Shown here: in pieces, positions 1-9,533 of the stretch | Layout of the letters: every line of letters begins with the position of its first letter | How positions within the stretch are numbered: position 1 is the stretch's first letter | Source of the DNA: Bryobacterales bacterium | GTDB taxonomy: Bacteria; Acidobacteriota; Terriglobia; Bryobacterales; Bryobacteraceae | Length of the DNA: 48,895 nucleotides | Assembly: GCA_020846745.1 (NCBI GenBank) | Contig: JADLDI010000024.1 | Span: 1 to 48,895 of the forward strand | Reading direction: 5' to 3' | The notes under the pieces: generated by a model | Seen by the model: only the letters and a program-made list of their open reading frames with translations | Databases searched by the model: none | Told to the model about the DNA's origin: nothing | Translations under genes and position numbers: made by a program

Positions 1-2
1 TC

Positions 3-371
3 AACCGCGCCTACAAACAACTCAAAGATTCCCAAACGAACCGCATCTGTCAGCTAATAGAAGCCAACCCCGAAGCTCCCCGTCCGTCGCTCCCCCTCGC
101 CGACGCCCTTAAAATTCAACGCTTTGCGAAACGAACTCCCCCACCTCGCACCTCCCCCGAAACGGAACCGCGACCGTCAGGGAGCGCCGCGCCATCCGAA
201 GACATCCTCACCCACTTCCCCCCATCCGTAGCCGCCGAAATCCGCGACGACGCTGCCAACCTCGATATCTCCGTCAACTTCCTCATCAGCCAGTACGCCA
301 AAATCGGCTACCAGACCGCCCTCCAGGAATCCGTGCGGAACGAACCCAATTACGATTGCGTTAAGCGTTAA
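3..371 (+). CDS. 3' end of an unrecognised protein gene (partial)
   Basis: The window opens inside a reading frame that runs without a stop from base 3 to a TAA at 369-371, giving about 122 residues of a C-terminus. The visible part has a basic N-terminal stretch, a proline-rich low-complexity linker (about residues 45-65), then a more ordered tail with alternating charged and hydrophobic residues. Codons end in C very often, unlike the next gene, which suggests real coding but different codon use. I do not recognise the family. Because the start lies outside the window, domain content and length cannot be judged. The tail is followed 26 bases later by a ribosome-binding site for the zinc-ribbon gene. 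Confidence 0.55.
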   Translation, partial: NRAYKQLKDSQTNRICQLIEANPEAPRPSLPLADALKIQRFAKRTPPPRTSPETEPRPSGSAAPSEDILTHFPPSVAAEIRDDAANLDISVNFLISQYAKIGYQTALQESVRNEPNYDCVKR

Positions 372-411
372 TCCGCTGCAGCGACTTCGCACTGGAGGAT
401 GGTTATCATGA

Positions 412-738
412 ATGAACGAGGACCGATTAGACATGCCTGTAAAGCCTAGCGACGCAGAAGAAGAGTATTTTGCGCGGCAGGAAGCCGAGAAGAGGCGCAA
501 GATGGCGGAGGAACGCCAGGCGCAACTGCGGGAGGAGGAAAAACAGCAGAAGCGCGCTCTGCACTTTATGAAATGCCCGAAGTGCGGAATGGATTTGGAA
601 GAGATTAGCTTTGGCGATGTCCGCGTAGACAAATGCTTCAGTTGTGAAGGCCTGTGGCTGGACAAGGGCGAGTTGGAGAGGATCCAGAAGAAAGAGGCGG
701 GTTTTGTCGGAAGACTGGTGAACGTTTTTCGCCCGTAG
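412..738 (+). CDS. Small zinc-ribbon protein (zf-TFIIB type)
   Basis: A 108-residue cytoplasmic protein. The first 50 residues are highly charged (Glu/Lys/Arg/Gln) and probably form one long helix or coiled coil. The C-terminal half carries two CxxC pairs, CPKC and CFSC, about 20 residues apart, followed by GLWLDKGELERI. That is the signature of the zf-TFIIB zinc-ribbon family (Pfam PF13453), a small family with no defined biochemical role. A GGAGG lies at 394-398. An ATG at 412 opens this frame; an ATG at 433 (residue 8) is an alternative start, and an ATG at 408 is in another frame. It stands alone, with a convergent DUF1501 gene 26 bases downstream. Confidence 0.85.
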   Translation: MNEDRLDMPVKPSDAEEEYFARQEAEKRRKMAEERQAQLREEEKQQKRALHFMKCPKCGMDLEEISFGDVRVDKCFSCEGLWLDKGELERIQKKEAGFVGRLVNVFRP

Positions 739-764
739 CCCAGCCCGGCGGTCTGCTTAGCCGG

Positions 765-2096
765 CTAGGCTAGCAGTTCACGCACCACTCGACCATGAAC
801 GTCGGTAAGAGAAACGTCCCGGCTGCCGAAGCGGTAGGTAAGGCGGCGATGGTCGAGGCCGAGCAGGTGGAGCATGGTGGCGTGAAGGTCGTGGATGGCC
901 ACGGGGTTTTCCGCCACCTTGTTGCCTAGTTCATCCGTACTTCCGAAGATACTGCCGCGATTCACGCCGGCTCCGGCCAACCAAATCGTGAAGCACGCGG
1001 GGTGATGGTCGCGGCCATCGCCGTTGGATGTGTCGGGCGTGCGGCCGAACTCGCCTGCCCAGAGGACAAGGGTTTCGTCGAGCAGGCCGCGGGAGCGGAG
1101 GTCTTTGATGAGAGCCGTGACGGCCTGATCGGTGACAAAGGCGTTGGTTTCGTGACCTTTCTTGAGCTGATCGTGCTGGTCCCAGGTGCCGTTCATCCCG
1201 AAGATGTTGGGGGAGGTCACTTCCACGAATCGGACGCCGGCTTCGAGCAAGCGGCGGGCGCGCAGGCATTGCAGGCCGTAAAGACGCTTGTATTTGTCTG
1301 GAGAGTCTAAACCGTAGAGCTTCTTGGTGGCTTCAGATTCCTTGCCGAGGTACAGCACATCGGGCACCAGCGATTGCATCCGATAGGCCATCTCGTAGTT
1401 GCGGATGGCGGACTCGACCGCGTCGTCACCGGTGGATTTGGCGAACGAACGGTCCTGGGCGAGGATGGCGTCGAGTTTCGCTTGTTGGAGCGCGTTTGCA
1501 TCGGCCGGGACGATGTTATCGATAGGCGGGTCGTCGCCTTTCAGATGGGTGGCTTGGTGCGTAGCCGGCAGAAAGCCGTTCGAGAAGTTTTCCAAGCCGC
1601 CGGGTGGCACGTACTCATCCCTGAGCAGGACATACCCGGGCAGGTTCCGATTCTCACTGCCGAGTCCGTAGGTGACCCAGGACCCTAGAGAGGGGAATCC
1701 GCCGACGTTGCGCCCGGTGTGTAGGAAGACGTTGCCACGGGCGTGGAGCGGGAACGACGAGACCATGCTCCGAACAACGGCGAGTTCGTCAACGACCTCG
1801 GTGATATGGGGGAAGATCTCGCTGATCGATACCCCTGCGCGGCCGTACTGCCTAAATTTCCAGGGGCAGCCGTGCCACTTGCGCTTGCCTTGGCCGGAGA
1901 GTTGTCCGCTTATCTCGTTCAGCTTAGGCTTTGGGTCGAAGGTGTCCATGTGCGAGACACCGCCGGGCATGAACAGGAACAGGACGTTCTTGGCTTTGGC
2001 GCGCGCGTGCGGAGTGGGCGAGGCCGCGAGCGAAGAAAACGCGAGCGAGGGGAAGCCGATGGAAACCCGTTTGAGCAGTTCTCGCCGCGATGTCAT
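765..2096 (-). CDS. DUF1501 family exported protein (Tat signal)
   Basis: A protein of 443 residues from the ATG at 2096. This start is chosen because it overlaps the stop of the upstream cytochrome gene as ATGA, implying translational coupling, and because it puts a twin-arginine signal (SRRELLKR, then a hydrophobic stretch) at the N-terminus. A longer frame reaches 2150 but lies inside the upstream gene. Family motifs seen are the MPGGVSHMDTFDPKP block near the N-terminus, WAGEFGRTP, and GRDHHPACFTIWLAGAGV near the C-terminus. DUF1501 proteins resemble the alkaline phosphatase/sulfatase superfamily, but their reaction is unknown. They are nearly always encoded beside DUF1549/DUF1553 cytochromes, as here. 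A second paralogous pair lies at 10961-15448. Confidence 0.9.
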   Translation of the reverse strand: MTSRRELLKRVSIGFPSLAFSSLAASPTPHARAKAKNVLFLFMPGGVSHMDTFDPKPKLNEISGQLSGQGKRKWHGCPWKFRQYGRAGVSISEIFPHITEVVDELAVVRSMVSSFPLHARGNVFLHTGRNVGGFPSLGSWVTYGLGSENRNLPGYVLLRDEYVPPGGLENFSNGFLPATHQATHLKGDDPPIDNIVPADANALQQAKLDAILAQDRSFAKSTGDDAVESAIRNYEMAYRMQSLVPDVLYLGKESEATKKLYGLDSPDKYKRLYGLQCLRARRLLEAGVRFVEVTSPNIFGMNGTWDQHDQLKKGHETNAFVTDQAVTALIKDLRSRGLLDETLVLWAGEFGRTPDTSNGDGRDHHPACFTIWLAGAGVNRGSIFGSTDELGNKVAENPVAIHDLHATMLHLLGLDHRRLTYRFGSRDVSLTDVHGRVVRELLA

Positions 2097-5000
2097 TGGA
2101 TGTACAAGAATTCTTTCAAGTTGAACAGGGCGTGCGCAACTTCCTTCCAAACATCGCAGGCGGCGAGGATGTCGACGCGGGCGATGCCGACGTCGTCGGC
2201 AACGCGGTAGAGCAGGGCAGAGAACCGGTCTCGCTCGTCCTTGGACGGGAGCCGCGAAAGGGCAGTGAAGAACATGCTGTCCAGGCGAGAGTCGACCGTG
2301 TCCTTTTCGCGCTTGATTACATTCTCAGCCCACAAGCGCGACTGCTGAACGATGAATGGATCGTTCAGCATGGTGAGCGCTTGGGCGGGCACGTTGGTGA
2401 CGTCGCGCGCGCCGCGGGCGACGAGCGGGGCAGGATAGTCGAAAGTATCGAGGAAGCGCGTGCCTTCCATGCGAGTTACTTTGAGGTAGACGCTTCGGCG
2501 GCCTGCGCCATCGAGGGGTCCGGAGAAAAGGCGGCGGTAGTCCTGGGGCTTCTCTCGATAGGGGTGGATGCTTTCGCCATACAGAGTGCGGTCGAGGCGG
2601 CCGCTAACGGAGAGGATGGAGTCGCGAATAGACTCGGCTTCGAGCCGTCGGAGCGGGTAGTGTTGGAGCAGGCGGTTGCGCGGGTCGACTTCGCGGGAAC
2701 GGCCGCTGGCGATGCTCGATTGCTGGAAGGCTTGCGAGCTGGCAATGAGCCGGACGATATGTTTGATGCTCCAGTTGTGGGCGGCAAATTCCGCTGCAAG
2801 CCAATCGAGTAACTCGGGATGGGACGGCGGCTCCGCCAGGCGGCCGAAGTTATCGGGGGTAGTTACAAGACCCTGGCCGAAGAGATGATGCCAGATCCGG
2901 TTCACCATAAGACGGGCCGTGAGGGGATTCTTCTCGCTGGCGATCCAGTTAGCAATCTGGAGCCGGCCACTGGCTGACCCTTCGACTGAGCCTGTGGAGA
3001 CGAGCTGCAGAAATCCGCGGTGGACCGTCTTGCCCGGGCTTTTCCAGTTCCCGTAGGGGAGAATGGGAACGTCGAAACCAGGCGCGTCTTCGCCGAGGCC
3101 GCTGATCGTTCGCGGTTCGGGCAGGTTGGATTCGGCTTCTCGATAAGCAATAAGTAACTGGGTGATTTCGGGTGTGGAGTCCTTGCAATTGCTGATGAAA
3201 CCTTCGCCGAGAAGCCAGTTAAGCCAGCGGACATCGTCATCGGTGGCGGTGCCGTCGCGCCATTTCGCGATGACGTCCAGAGCGATCTGCCGGATACGGG
3301 CAGGAACATCGGCGGGCTTTTCGTCTGTGTAGAGACGGTTGAGCCAGGACAGGTTGGGCTTAGGCTCCGCCTCGATGTCATGAAGATAAGCGCGGCGGAG
3401 ACCGACGAACGAGCGAGGCTGATCGAGCAGCGACACCTCGTTCTTCTTGAGCCGGCCGGGACGGTCTGGAAAGCGGGGGTTATCGTGCTTTGTGAGTAAC
3501 TCGAGATAGACAGGGAGGTTCTTAGCCTTGTCCTGAGTGGATAGGCGCAGATAGCCAAGGCGCGGCTTGTCGATAGTTTGATACACCTCGCCAATTTGTC
3601 CGTTGTCGATCACGGTGCGGATTGCGCCCACTTTGCCGCCGAGCAATTCGAGGGTAACAAACTTCTTATCCTTCGGAAGCACGCTTGAACGAAGGCTGGC
3701 GTTCAGCTTCTCCGAAATCGTGTGGGAGTACCAACCGGAAGGGAAAACTTCGCTGACAATGGAGTCGCCGTCCGGGCTGACCGCGAATTCACCGGGTGGA
3801 CTGGGCTTCGCATCGAGAGCGAGGCCGTGCGGATACCAATCGGAGAGTGCTTCGAAATTGGTGCTGTTGAAAGTACGACGAGATTCTTCTTCCTTGCGGA
3901 AGGCGGCCACGGTGGCAGCCCAATCTGCGCTCAGTGCTTTGAGGGGAGAGTCGAACGGGGCCTCGGCCGAGGGTTGCAATTCTATTTCACCGGCTTGGCG
4001 ACGCCAAACGGTGGCGAGTTCCGATTTGAGCTGGCCTTTAAGCGCGGCGAGGCGTTCGCGACGGGCGCGGAACGGAGCGGCGGTATCGAGGGTATGGGTG
4101 ACGGGGCGCGAACTGAGTAGGACGCCTTGCAGAGCGTAATAGTCGGCGGTGGGGATGGGGTCGACTTTATGGTCGTGGCAACGTGCGCACGAGACGGAGA
4201 GGCCCTGGAAGGCTTTGCCGAGTGTGTCGATTTGGTTGTCAACCTGATCGAGGCAAATCTCGCGGAATTCCACGCAATCGTCGTGCCCTGCTTCGCCAAG
4301 CCGGAAGAAGGCGGTACCGATTATCGATTCGTTCAGCTGCAAATCAGGGTTAATCCGAGGGTTAGGGAGGAGGTCGCCGGCGAGGTGCTCTCTTACTAGC
4401 TGGTCATAAGGGACGTCGTTGTTGAAGGCGCGGATGAGATAGTCGCGGTAGCGCCAAGCGCCGAGGACTTCGTAGTTCCATTCATAACCGAGGGTTTCTC
4501 CGAAGCGAACCACATCCATCCAGTGGCGGGCCCAGTGTTCGCCGTAATGAGGCGATCGGAGGAGGCGATCCATGAGGGTGTCGAACGCTTTGGGAGAGCG
4601 ATCGCGGAGGAAAGCGTCAACCTCCGCGGGCGTAGGTGGCAGCCCGGTTAGGACCAGGGATACACGGCGAACGAGGGTGGCGCGGTCTGCGGGTGGAGCA
4701 GGGAAAACCCCCTCGCTAAAGAGGCGGAGGCGCAGGAAGCGGTCGATGGGATGGGTGGTGTTGGGGACGACCGGAATTTGGACGGGGGCGACCGGTTCGA
4801 AGGCCCAGTGCTTTTGACTTCGGGCAGGCTTGGTTGCCAGGTCAGCAGGCCAGGGCGCGCCGGCGTCGATCCAACGTTCAAGGGCGGCGATTTCGGGTGC
4901 GGTGAGCGGTTCGTCAGGTGGCATTTTCAGCGCGCCGGTCCGCTTCACAGCGGTTAGCAGAAGGCTTTGGGCAGCGTTGCCCGCGACCAGCGCGGGGCCG

Positions 5001-5182
5001 CGCCCGCCGCCCTTGAGAGCGTTGTCGCGGGTGTCGAGACGAAGATTGCCAAATTGGCGCGCGGCACTATGACAGGAATGGCAGCGCCTGGTGAGCACAG
5101 GCCGCACCTGCTTTTCGAATAGCTCCGCCGCCTGAGGAGAGGCGGACTGCAGGGCCAGAGCCGCAAACGCGAGGACGAGCAT
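2093..5182 (-). CDS. Exported c-type cytochrome with DUF1549 and DUF1553 (PSD1 type)
   Basis: A protein of 1029 residues with a short N-terminal signal peptide ending near residue 19. A planctomycete-type cytochrome c domain follows, with heme motif CHSCH at residues 34-38 and a KMPPDEPLT segment that supplies a likely axial Met. Next come DUF1549 (about residues 145-355, with a second CxxCH, CARCH, at 332-336), a variable middle region, and DUF1553 in the last third (KNPLTARLMVNRIWHHLFG, HPELLDWLA). No LamG insert is evident, unlike the copy at 10961. Function is unproven; its place beside DUF1501 and near a quinoprotein dehydrogenase suggests periplasmic oxidation of an organic substrate. 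It is first in a two-gene operon, its TGA overlapping the ATG of the DUF1501 gene. Confidence 0.9.
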   Translation of the reverse strand: MLVLAFAALALQSASPQAAELFEKQVRPVLTRRCHSCHSAARQFGNLRLDTRDNALKGGGRGPALVAGNAAQSLLLTAVKRTGALKMPPDEPLTAPEIAALERWIDAGAPWPADLATKPARSQKHWAFEPVAPVQIPVVPNTTHPIDRFLRLRLFSEGVFPAPPADRATLVRRVSLVLTGLPPTPAEVDAFLRDRSPKAFDTLMDRLLRSPHYGEHWARHWMDVVRFGETLGYEWNYEVLGAWRYRDYLIRAFNNDVPYDQLVREHLAGDLLPNPRINPDLQLNESIIGTAFFRLGEAGHDDCVEFREICLDQVDNQIDTLGKAFQGLSVSCARCHDHKVDPIPTADYYALQGVLLSSRPVTHTLDTAAPFRARRERLAALKGQLKSELATVWRRQAGEIELQPSAEAPFDSPLKALSADWAATVAAFRKEEESRRTFNSTNFEALSDWYPHGLALDAKPSPPGEFAVSPDGDSIVSEVFPSGWYSHTISEKLNASLRSSVLPKDKKFVTLELLGGKVGAIRTVIDNGQIGEVYQTIDKPRLGYLRLSTQDKAKNLPVYLELLTKHDNPRFPDRPGRLKKNEVSLLDQPRSFVGLRRAYLHDIEAEPKPNLSWLNRLYTDEKPADVPARIRQIALDVIAKWRDGTATDDDVRWLNWLLGEGFISNCKDSTPEITQLLIAYREAESNLPEPRTISGLGEDAPGFDVPILPYGNWKSPGKTVHRGFLQLVSTGSVEGSASGRLQIANWIASEKNPLTARLMVNRIWHHLFGQGLVTTPDNFGRLAEPPSHPELLDWLAAEFAAHNWSIKHIVRLIASSQAFQQSSIASGRSREVDPRNRLLQHYPLRRLEAESIRDSILSVSGRLDRTLYGESIHPYREKPQDYRRLFSGPLDGAGRRSVYLKVTRMEGTRFLDTFDYPAPLVARGARDVTNVPAQALTMLNDPFIVQQSRLWAENVIKREKDTVDSRLDSMFFTALSRLPSKDERDRFSALLYRVADDVGIARVDILAACDVWKEVAHALFNLKEFLYIQ

Positions 5183-5235
5183 GTCCCTACTATTATTCTC
5201 CGGGCCGCGGCGTTTGCAAGGAGTGTTTTGAGCGC

Positions 5236-6501
5236 TTACGAGAGAACTTCGAGAAGGCGATCGATGTCAGCCTTGTTGTTATAGACGGACGGCGAAATGC
5301 GCATGCCCGGGACTATCCGTACTTCACCGGAGTTATCGGCGAATTCCCAGCGGCGGAGGGCGACGACTGTTTTGCCAAAGGTTTTCTTGAGTTTGGCGGC
5401 GGTTTTCTCGTATTCGGGCAGGTGATAGCTCACGATGGGAGTCTCGTTACCCGGAGGAGTAAGTGGCTTATAGCCCATTCGCGGCAGTTCGGCCTGAAGG
5501 CGCGAAGTAAGTTCCCTGGCGTGGTCGCGGATGTTAGTTACACCGAGTTGCTTGATGTACTTCAGGGCGGCGTGGACGGCAGCGCCTCCGATGTACGAGA
5601 AGCTGCCGGTTTCGAACTTGGAAGCGCCCTCGCGCAGTTTAAACGCCGAATCGGTTTGTGTGTTGTTCAAACTGGTGTACTGCCGGACGCCATAGCGGGA
5701 GCGCTGCAATTTATCTTGAAGGTCGTCGCGCACGTAGAGGAAACCGAAACCGAAGTCGCCCATGAGCCACTTGTATGCCCCGCAAGCCGCGAAGTCGATG
5801 CCCATGCCGCGAACGTCGATGGGGACGGCGCCGGCGCCCTGGATAATGTCGCAATAGACATAGGCGCCCCGCGAATGCGCGATTTCGCTCGTTCGTCTAA
5901 TGTCATGGAGGAAGCCGTTGATGTTCGATACCAGGGCGAGGGAGACGAGGCGTGTGTTCTTGTCGATCAATTTCTCCATGTCATCGGGCCGGACGTTCCA
6001 AAAGCCGTTGCGGTCCGCCAGTCGCGCGATGCGGAGTTGGACACCGTGCTCGCGTTCAAGCATCCGGTACATGTACTTGGAAGCCTGATAGTGGAGGTCG
6101 TCGATGACGACGTTTGCACCCTTGGCGCCGTTGAGGCGGAGGCCGGCGACAACCAGATTCTCGCCCTCAGTGGTGCTTTGGACAAAGGCGATTTCGCTAG
6201 GGCGGGCGTTGATGAGATCGGCGAACAACTGCTTAGTTTCGGCCTCACGCGCGTGGAAGGGCGAACTGGAGTAGTCGCCTTCGCCGTTCACGCGATAGCG
6301 GAGATGCTCTTCCATGGCGGCCATGGAGTGAACGCTAAGCGGGTGGTAGTCGGCGGCGGTGATCCAAAGGCGGTTCTTGAGCCAGGGGAAGTCGTTGCGG
6401 ACCGCCGTCCAGTCGACCGTTCCGTTGGGGGCGGCCGGCGTGGGGATGGCTGAGGCGAGGGCGGCGGTTTTGAGCAGGTCGCGGCGGTTGGGGTGACGCA
6501 T
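5236..6501 (-). CDS. Class V aminotransferase-fold PLP enzyme with Tat signal
   Basis: A protein of 421 residues. The N-terminus, RRDLLKTAALASA, is a twin-arginine signal, so the enzyme is probably exported folded with its cofactor. The rest is a fold-type I PLP enzyme of the class V group (cysteine desulfurase or isopenicillin N epimerase-like). It has a QSTTEGEN phosphate-binding region near residue 110, an Asp near 218 (YCDIIQGAGA) that would contact the pyridine nitrogen, and the Schiff-base lysine at about 244 (GAYKWLMGDFGFGFLY). The substrate cannot be read from sequence. It starts 39 bases from the divergent PQQ dehydrogenase, and a shared control region is possible. The downstream-lying minus-strand cytochrome gene starts 53 bases past its stop. 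Confidence 0.85.
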   Translation of the reverse strand: MRHPNRRDLLKTAALASAIPTPAAPNGTVDWTAVRNDFPWLKNRLWITAADYHPLSVHSMAAMEEHLRYRVNGEGDYSSSPFHAREAETKQLFADLINARPSEIAFVQSTTEGENLVVAGLRLNGAKGANVVIDDLHYQASKYMYRMLEREHGVQLRIARLADRNGFWNVRPDDMEKLIDKNTRLVSLALVSNINGFLHDIRRTSEIAHSRGAYVYCDIIQGAGAVPIDVRGMGIDFAACGAYKWLMGDFGFGFLYVRDDLQDKLQRSRYGVRQYTSLNNTQTDSAFKLREGASKFETGSFSYIGGAAVHAALKYIKQLGVTNIRDHARELTSRLQAELPRMGYKPLTPPGNETPIVSYHLPEYEKTAAKLKKTFGKTVVALRRWEFADNSGEVRIVPGMRISPSVYNNKADIDRLLEVLS

Positions 6502-6540
6502 TGTGGTCTGGTTATATCACGAGCGAATAAGCTATAGAAG

Positions 6541-8376
6541 ATGCTCGACCGTCGTCAGTTCTTATTTTCACCTTTGGCCGTGGCTCCGGCTTGGAGTGCT
6601 GAGCGCTCCGGAGGCGATTGGCGCTTCTATGGAGGAGATTCGGGCGCGACGCGCTATTCGCCTTTGGACCAATTGAAGAGAGGCAATGTAAGCAGGTTGC
6701 GGGTGGCATGGTCGCACAAATGCGGAGACGCGATGCAGCGCCCGGCGACTACCATCGAGTGCACGCCCATTGTGATTGACGGCGTGATGTACCTGACGAC
6801 GGCCCGGCTGCAGGTGCGAGCGATCAAGGCTTCAACCGGCGAACCCCTTTGGAACTACAATCCACTGCAGAACTCGCGCCGCGCGACCGGTGTCAACCGT
6901 GGGGTGACCTGGTTTGAGGACGGCAAGGACAGGCGAGTGTTCGCGGGCATCCAGGACAAGCTGTACTGTATCGACCCGCAGAGCGGCGAGTTGAAGAAAG
7001 GCTTCGGAGACAACGGCATCGTCGATTTGACGACGCAGTTCGACCGGGAGATGAATGGCCTGAACTTCCGGATTACCAGTCCGCCGGTGGTGTTTGAAGA
7101 TACGGTGATTGTCGGCGGAGGCGGCGGGGAAGGGCCGCGCACAGAGGGTCCGGGCCACATTCGTGGATATGACGTCTACACCGGAAAGCGGAAATGGATT
7201 TTCCACACGATCCCGCATCCGGGCGAACTTGGATACGAAACGTGGCCGAAGGATTCGTGGCAGCGGAACGGGGCGGCGAACAATTGGGCGGGGATGAGTG
7301 TCGACCTGAAACGCGGATGGGTGTTTGTTTCGACAGGGTCGGCTTCGTTCGATTTCTGGGGCGGCGACCGGCACGGCGACAATCTGTTCAGCGATTGCGT
7401 GCTGGCACTGGATGCGCGGAACGGAAAGCGCATCTGGCACTACCAGACGGTGCATCACGACGTTTGGGATTACGATTTGCCGGCGCAACCGGCGCTGATT
7501 ACGGTTCGAGTCAATGGCCGGGAACGCGACGCCGTGGCGCAGGTGACGAAGACGGCGTTCGTGTTTGTGCTGGACCGGGAGACGGGCAAACCGCTGTTTC
7601 CCGTGGAAGAACGCACGGTACCGGCGAGCGATGTGGAAGGCGAGAAGTTGTCGCCGACACAGCCGTTTCCGGTGAAGCCGCGGCCACTGTCGCGGATGGA
7701 GGTGAACGAAGACCTGATCACCGATATTTCGCCCGAAGCGCGCGAATTTGTGATGAAGCGGTTCAAGAGCCTGCGCGGCGGCACGCCGTTTGCGCCACCG
7801 TCAAAGCAGGGGACGATCTATTCGCCGGGGACACTTGGCGGCGCGTTGTGGGGCGGATGTGCGTTCGATCCACGCTCCAGGCGGCTGTTTGTCAATTCCA
7901 GCGAGTTACCGAGCATTGCTACGATTCGCGATGCCCGGCCGGACGAGGGGTATAAGTTCGGAATCACAGGTTATGAGAAGTTGATCGACCAGGATGGATA
8001 CCCGGGTGTGAAACCGCCATGGGGACATCTGACGGCCATCAACATGGATACGGCGGATTTCGTCTGGCGGGAGGCTGTCGGCGAATACCCGGCACTGGCG
8101 TCACGAGGGCTAAGAAAGACCGGGACGTATAACTTGGGCGGGTGTATCGCGACAGCGGGCGGGCTGGTGTTTATGGCGGCGACGGCGGATGAAAAGATAC
8201 GGGCCATCGATTCCGATAGCGGCGCCGTGTTGTGGGAGGCGAAGTTGCCCGCCGGCGGATATGCGACGCCATCGACTTATGAGGTTGGGGGTAAGCAGTA
8301 CGTGGTGGTCGCGTGCGGGGGCGGCAACCGGCAGAAGACGGCATCGGGCGACGAGTATGTTGCATTCTCGCTGTAG
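6541..8376 (+). CDS. PQQ-dependent dehydrogenase (glucose/alcohol dehydrogenase type)
   Basis: A protein of 611 residues with a signal peptide (MLDRRQFLFSPLAVAPAWSA), followed by an eight-bladed quinoprotein beta-propeller. Seen are GGDSGATRYSPLDQL at about residue 31 (typical blade 1 of membrane glucose dehydrogenase-like enzymes), a GGGGGEGPRTEGPGHIRGYD segment, the HYQTVHHDVWDYDLPAQPAL block, and the C-terminal GGLVFMAATADEKIRAID and LPAGGYATPSTYE blades. Family knowledge: these enzymes oxidise sugars or alcohols in the periplasm and pass electrons to quinone or a cytochrome c. No N-terminal membrane domain of the E. coli Gcd kind is present, so it should be soluble or peripheral. The substrate is unknown. 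The next gene follows 11 bases later. Confidence 0.9.
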   Translation: MLDRRQFLFSPLAVAPAWSAERSGGDWRFYGGDSGATRYSPLDQLKRGNVSRLRVAWSHKCGDAMQRPATTIECTPIVIDGVMYLTTARLQVRAIKASTGEPLWNYNPLQNSRRATGVNRGVTWFEDGKDRRVFAGIQDKLYCIDPQSGELKKGFGDNGIVDLTTQFDREMNGLNFRITSPPVVFEDTVIVGGGGGEGPRTEGPGHIRGYDVYTGKRKWIFHTIPHPGELGYETWPKDSWQRNGAANNWAGMSVDLKRGWVFVSTGSASFDFWGGDRHGDNLFSDCVLALDARNGKRIWHYQTVHHDVWDYDLPAQPALITVRVNGRERDAVAQVTKTAFVFVLDRETGKPLFPVEERTVPASDVEGEKLSPTQPFPVKPRPLSRMEVNEDLITDISPEAREFVMKRFKSLRGGTPFAPPSKQGTIYSPGTLGGALWGGCAFDPRSRRLFVNSSELPSIATIRDARPDEGYKFGITGYEKLIDQDGYPGVKPPWGHLTAINMDTADFVWREAVGEYPALASRGLRKTGTYNLGGCIATAGGLVFMAATADEKIRAIDSDSGAVLWEAKLPAGGYATPSTYEVGGKQYVVVACGGGNRQKTASGDEYVAFSL

Positions 8377-8387
8377 GGATGAAGTAA

Positions 8388-9533
8388 ATGGACGATCTGT
8401 TTCAGTCTGTCGATGGGTTACTAAGCGGCGGCCGGCCTGTGTCGTCACTGGAGTATCTGATTGAAGAGTTCCGGCGCGAGAAGAACTATCCGGCAGTCTT
8501 TGAAGCACGGCTGATGAAGTGCCGGCACGAGTTAGGGTTGCCGGTTATCCAGACCGAGAGTTTCTCCAGTTTCCCCGCGGAGCAACGGCAAGAGTATGAA
8601 ACGACGTTTCTGGATGCAGCGCGTGAAGTCGCGGAGGCGTACCTGGCTGACGGAAGGATTGAACGCGCCTGGCCGTATTTCCGGGCAATCGGGGAGACGG
8701 GGCCGGTTTTTGCGGCGATCGATAGGTTGGCGCCGGCCGAAGGGCAGGAGGATGTAATCGGCATCGCCTTCCAGGAAGGGTTGCATCCGCGAAAAGGGCT
8801 GGAGTTGATGCTGGCGCAGCACGGCATGTGCCGGGCGATTACCGCGTTTGGAATGTACGCGGTGGAGAAGGACCGGCAGGCGTGCATTGCATTGCTGCTC
8901 GGCCACTTACATGCCGAAATTGTTGAACGCATGAAGCGGGCGATTGAAGCGGTGGAAGGTAGGCCGCCGGAGACGGAGTCAATCGAGACGTTGATTGCCG
9001 GACGCGACTGGATGTTTGGGGAGTACGACACCTATATCGACACTTCGCATGTGATGTCGGTGTTACAGTATGCGCCGGAGTTGACCGCCGAGGCAGCGCT
9101 ACGGCAAGCGCGCGAACTGTGTATATATGGGCGACGGTTATCGCCGCAGATGCAATTGCGCGGGCAATACCCATTCGAGGACACGTTCAACGACTATGGG
9201 GCGTATATAGACGCGCTGCTGGGTGTGGACTGCGTAGGAGCATTGGATTACTTCCGAAAGAAGATTGCAGAGTCGGACCTGGAAGAGTACGGCACGGGAT
9301 TGGTGCAGGCGTTTGTACGATTGCTGGTGAGGCTGGAACGATTCGAGGAAGCGATTGATCTGTCGCTCGAGTTCCTGTCCGATTTGCGGGTAAGCGAGTT
9401 GAGTTGTCCGGCGGCGATGGATATCTGCCGGATGGCGGGCGATTATGACCGCTTGATGGAGATCGCCAAGCAGCGCGGAGACTTACTCAGTTATACGGCG
9501 GCGGCACTGGAGCGGGCACGTAACGCTACTTAG
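8388..9533 (+). CDS. Helical-repeat hypothetical protein
   Basis: A protein of 381 residues, with no signal peptide and no membrane segment. It is built almost entirely of amphipathic helices in pairs, with TPR-like phrases such as AEAYLADGRIERAWPYFRAI (about residue 85) and VRLLVRLERFEEAIDLSLEF (about residue 310), so it is probably a cytoplasmic helical-repeat scaffold. I do not recognise a family and see no catalytic motif. It starts 11 bases after the PQQ dehydrogenase stop, so it is likely co-transcribed with it, and its last 8 bases overlap the convergent M20 peptidase gene. The role is unknown. Confidence 0.75.
   Translation: MDDLFQSVDGLLSGGRPVSSLEYLIEEFRREKNYPAVFEARLMKCRHELGLPVIQTESFSSFPAEQRQEYETTFLDAAREVAEAYLADGRIERAWPYFRAIGETGPVFAAIDRLAPAEGQEDVIGIAFQEGLHPRKGLELMLAQHGMCRAITAFGMYAVEKDRQACIALLLGHLHAEIVERMKRAIEAVEGRPPETESIETLIAGRDWMFGEYDTYIDTSHVMSVLQYAPELTAEAALRQARELCIYGRRLSPQMQLRGQYPFEDTFNDYGAYIDALLGVDCVGALDYFRKKIAESDLEEYGTGLVQAFVRLLVRLERFEEAIDLSLEFLSDLRVSELSCPAAMDICRMAGDYDRLMEIAKQRGDLLSYTAAALERARNAT

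Noticed and set aside
2090..2812. 240-codon plus-strand frame
   Set aside because: Antisense to the cytochrome gene, with no recognisable domain and no ribosome-binding site.
5422..6453. 343-codon plus-strand frame
   Set aside because: Antisense shadow of the PLP enzyme gene, which has clear motifs on the minus strand.
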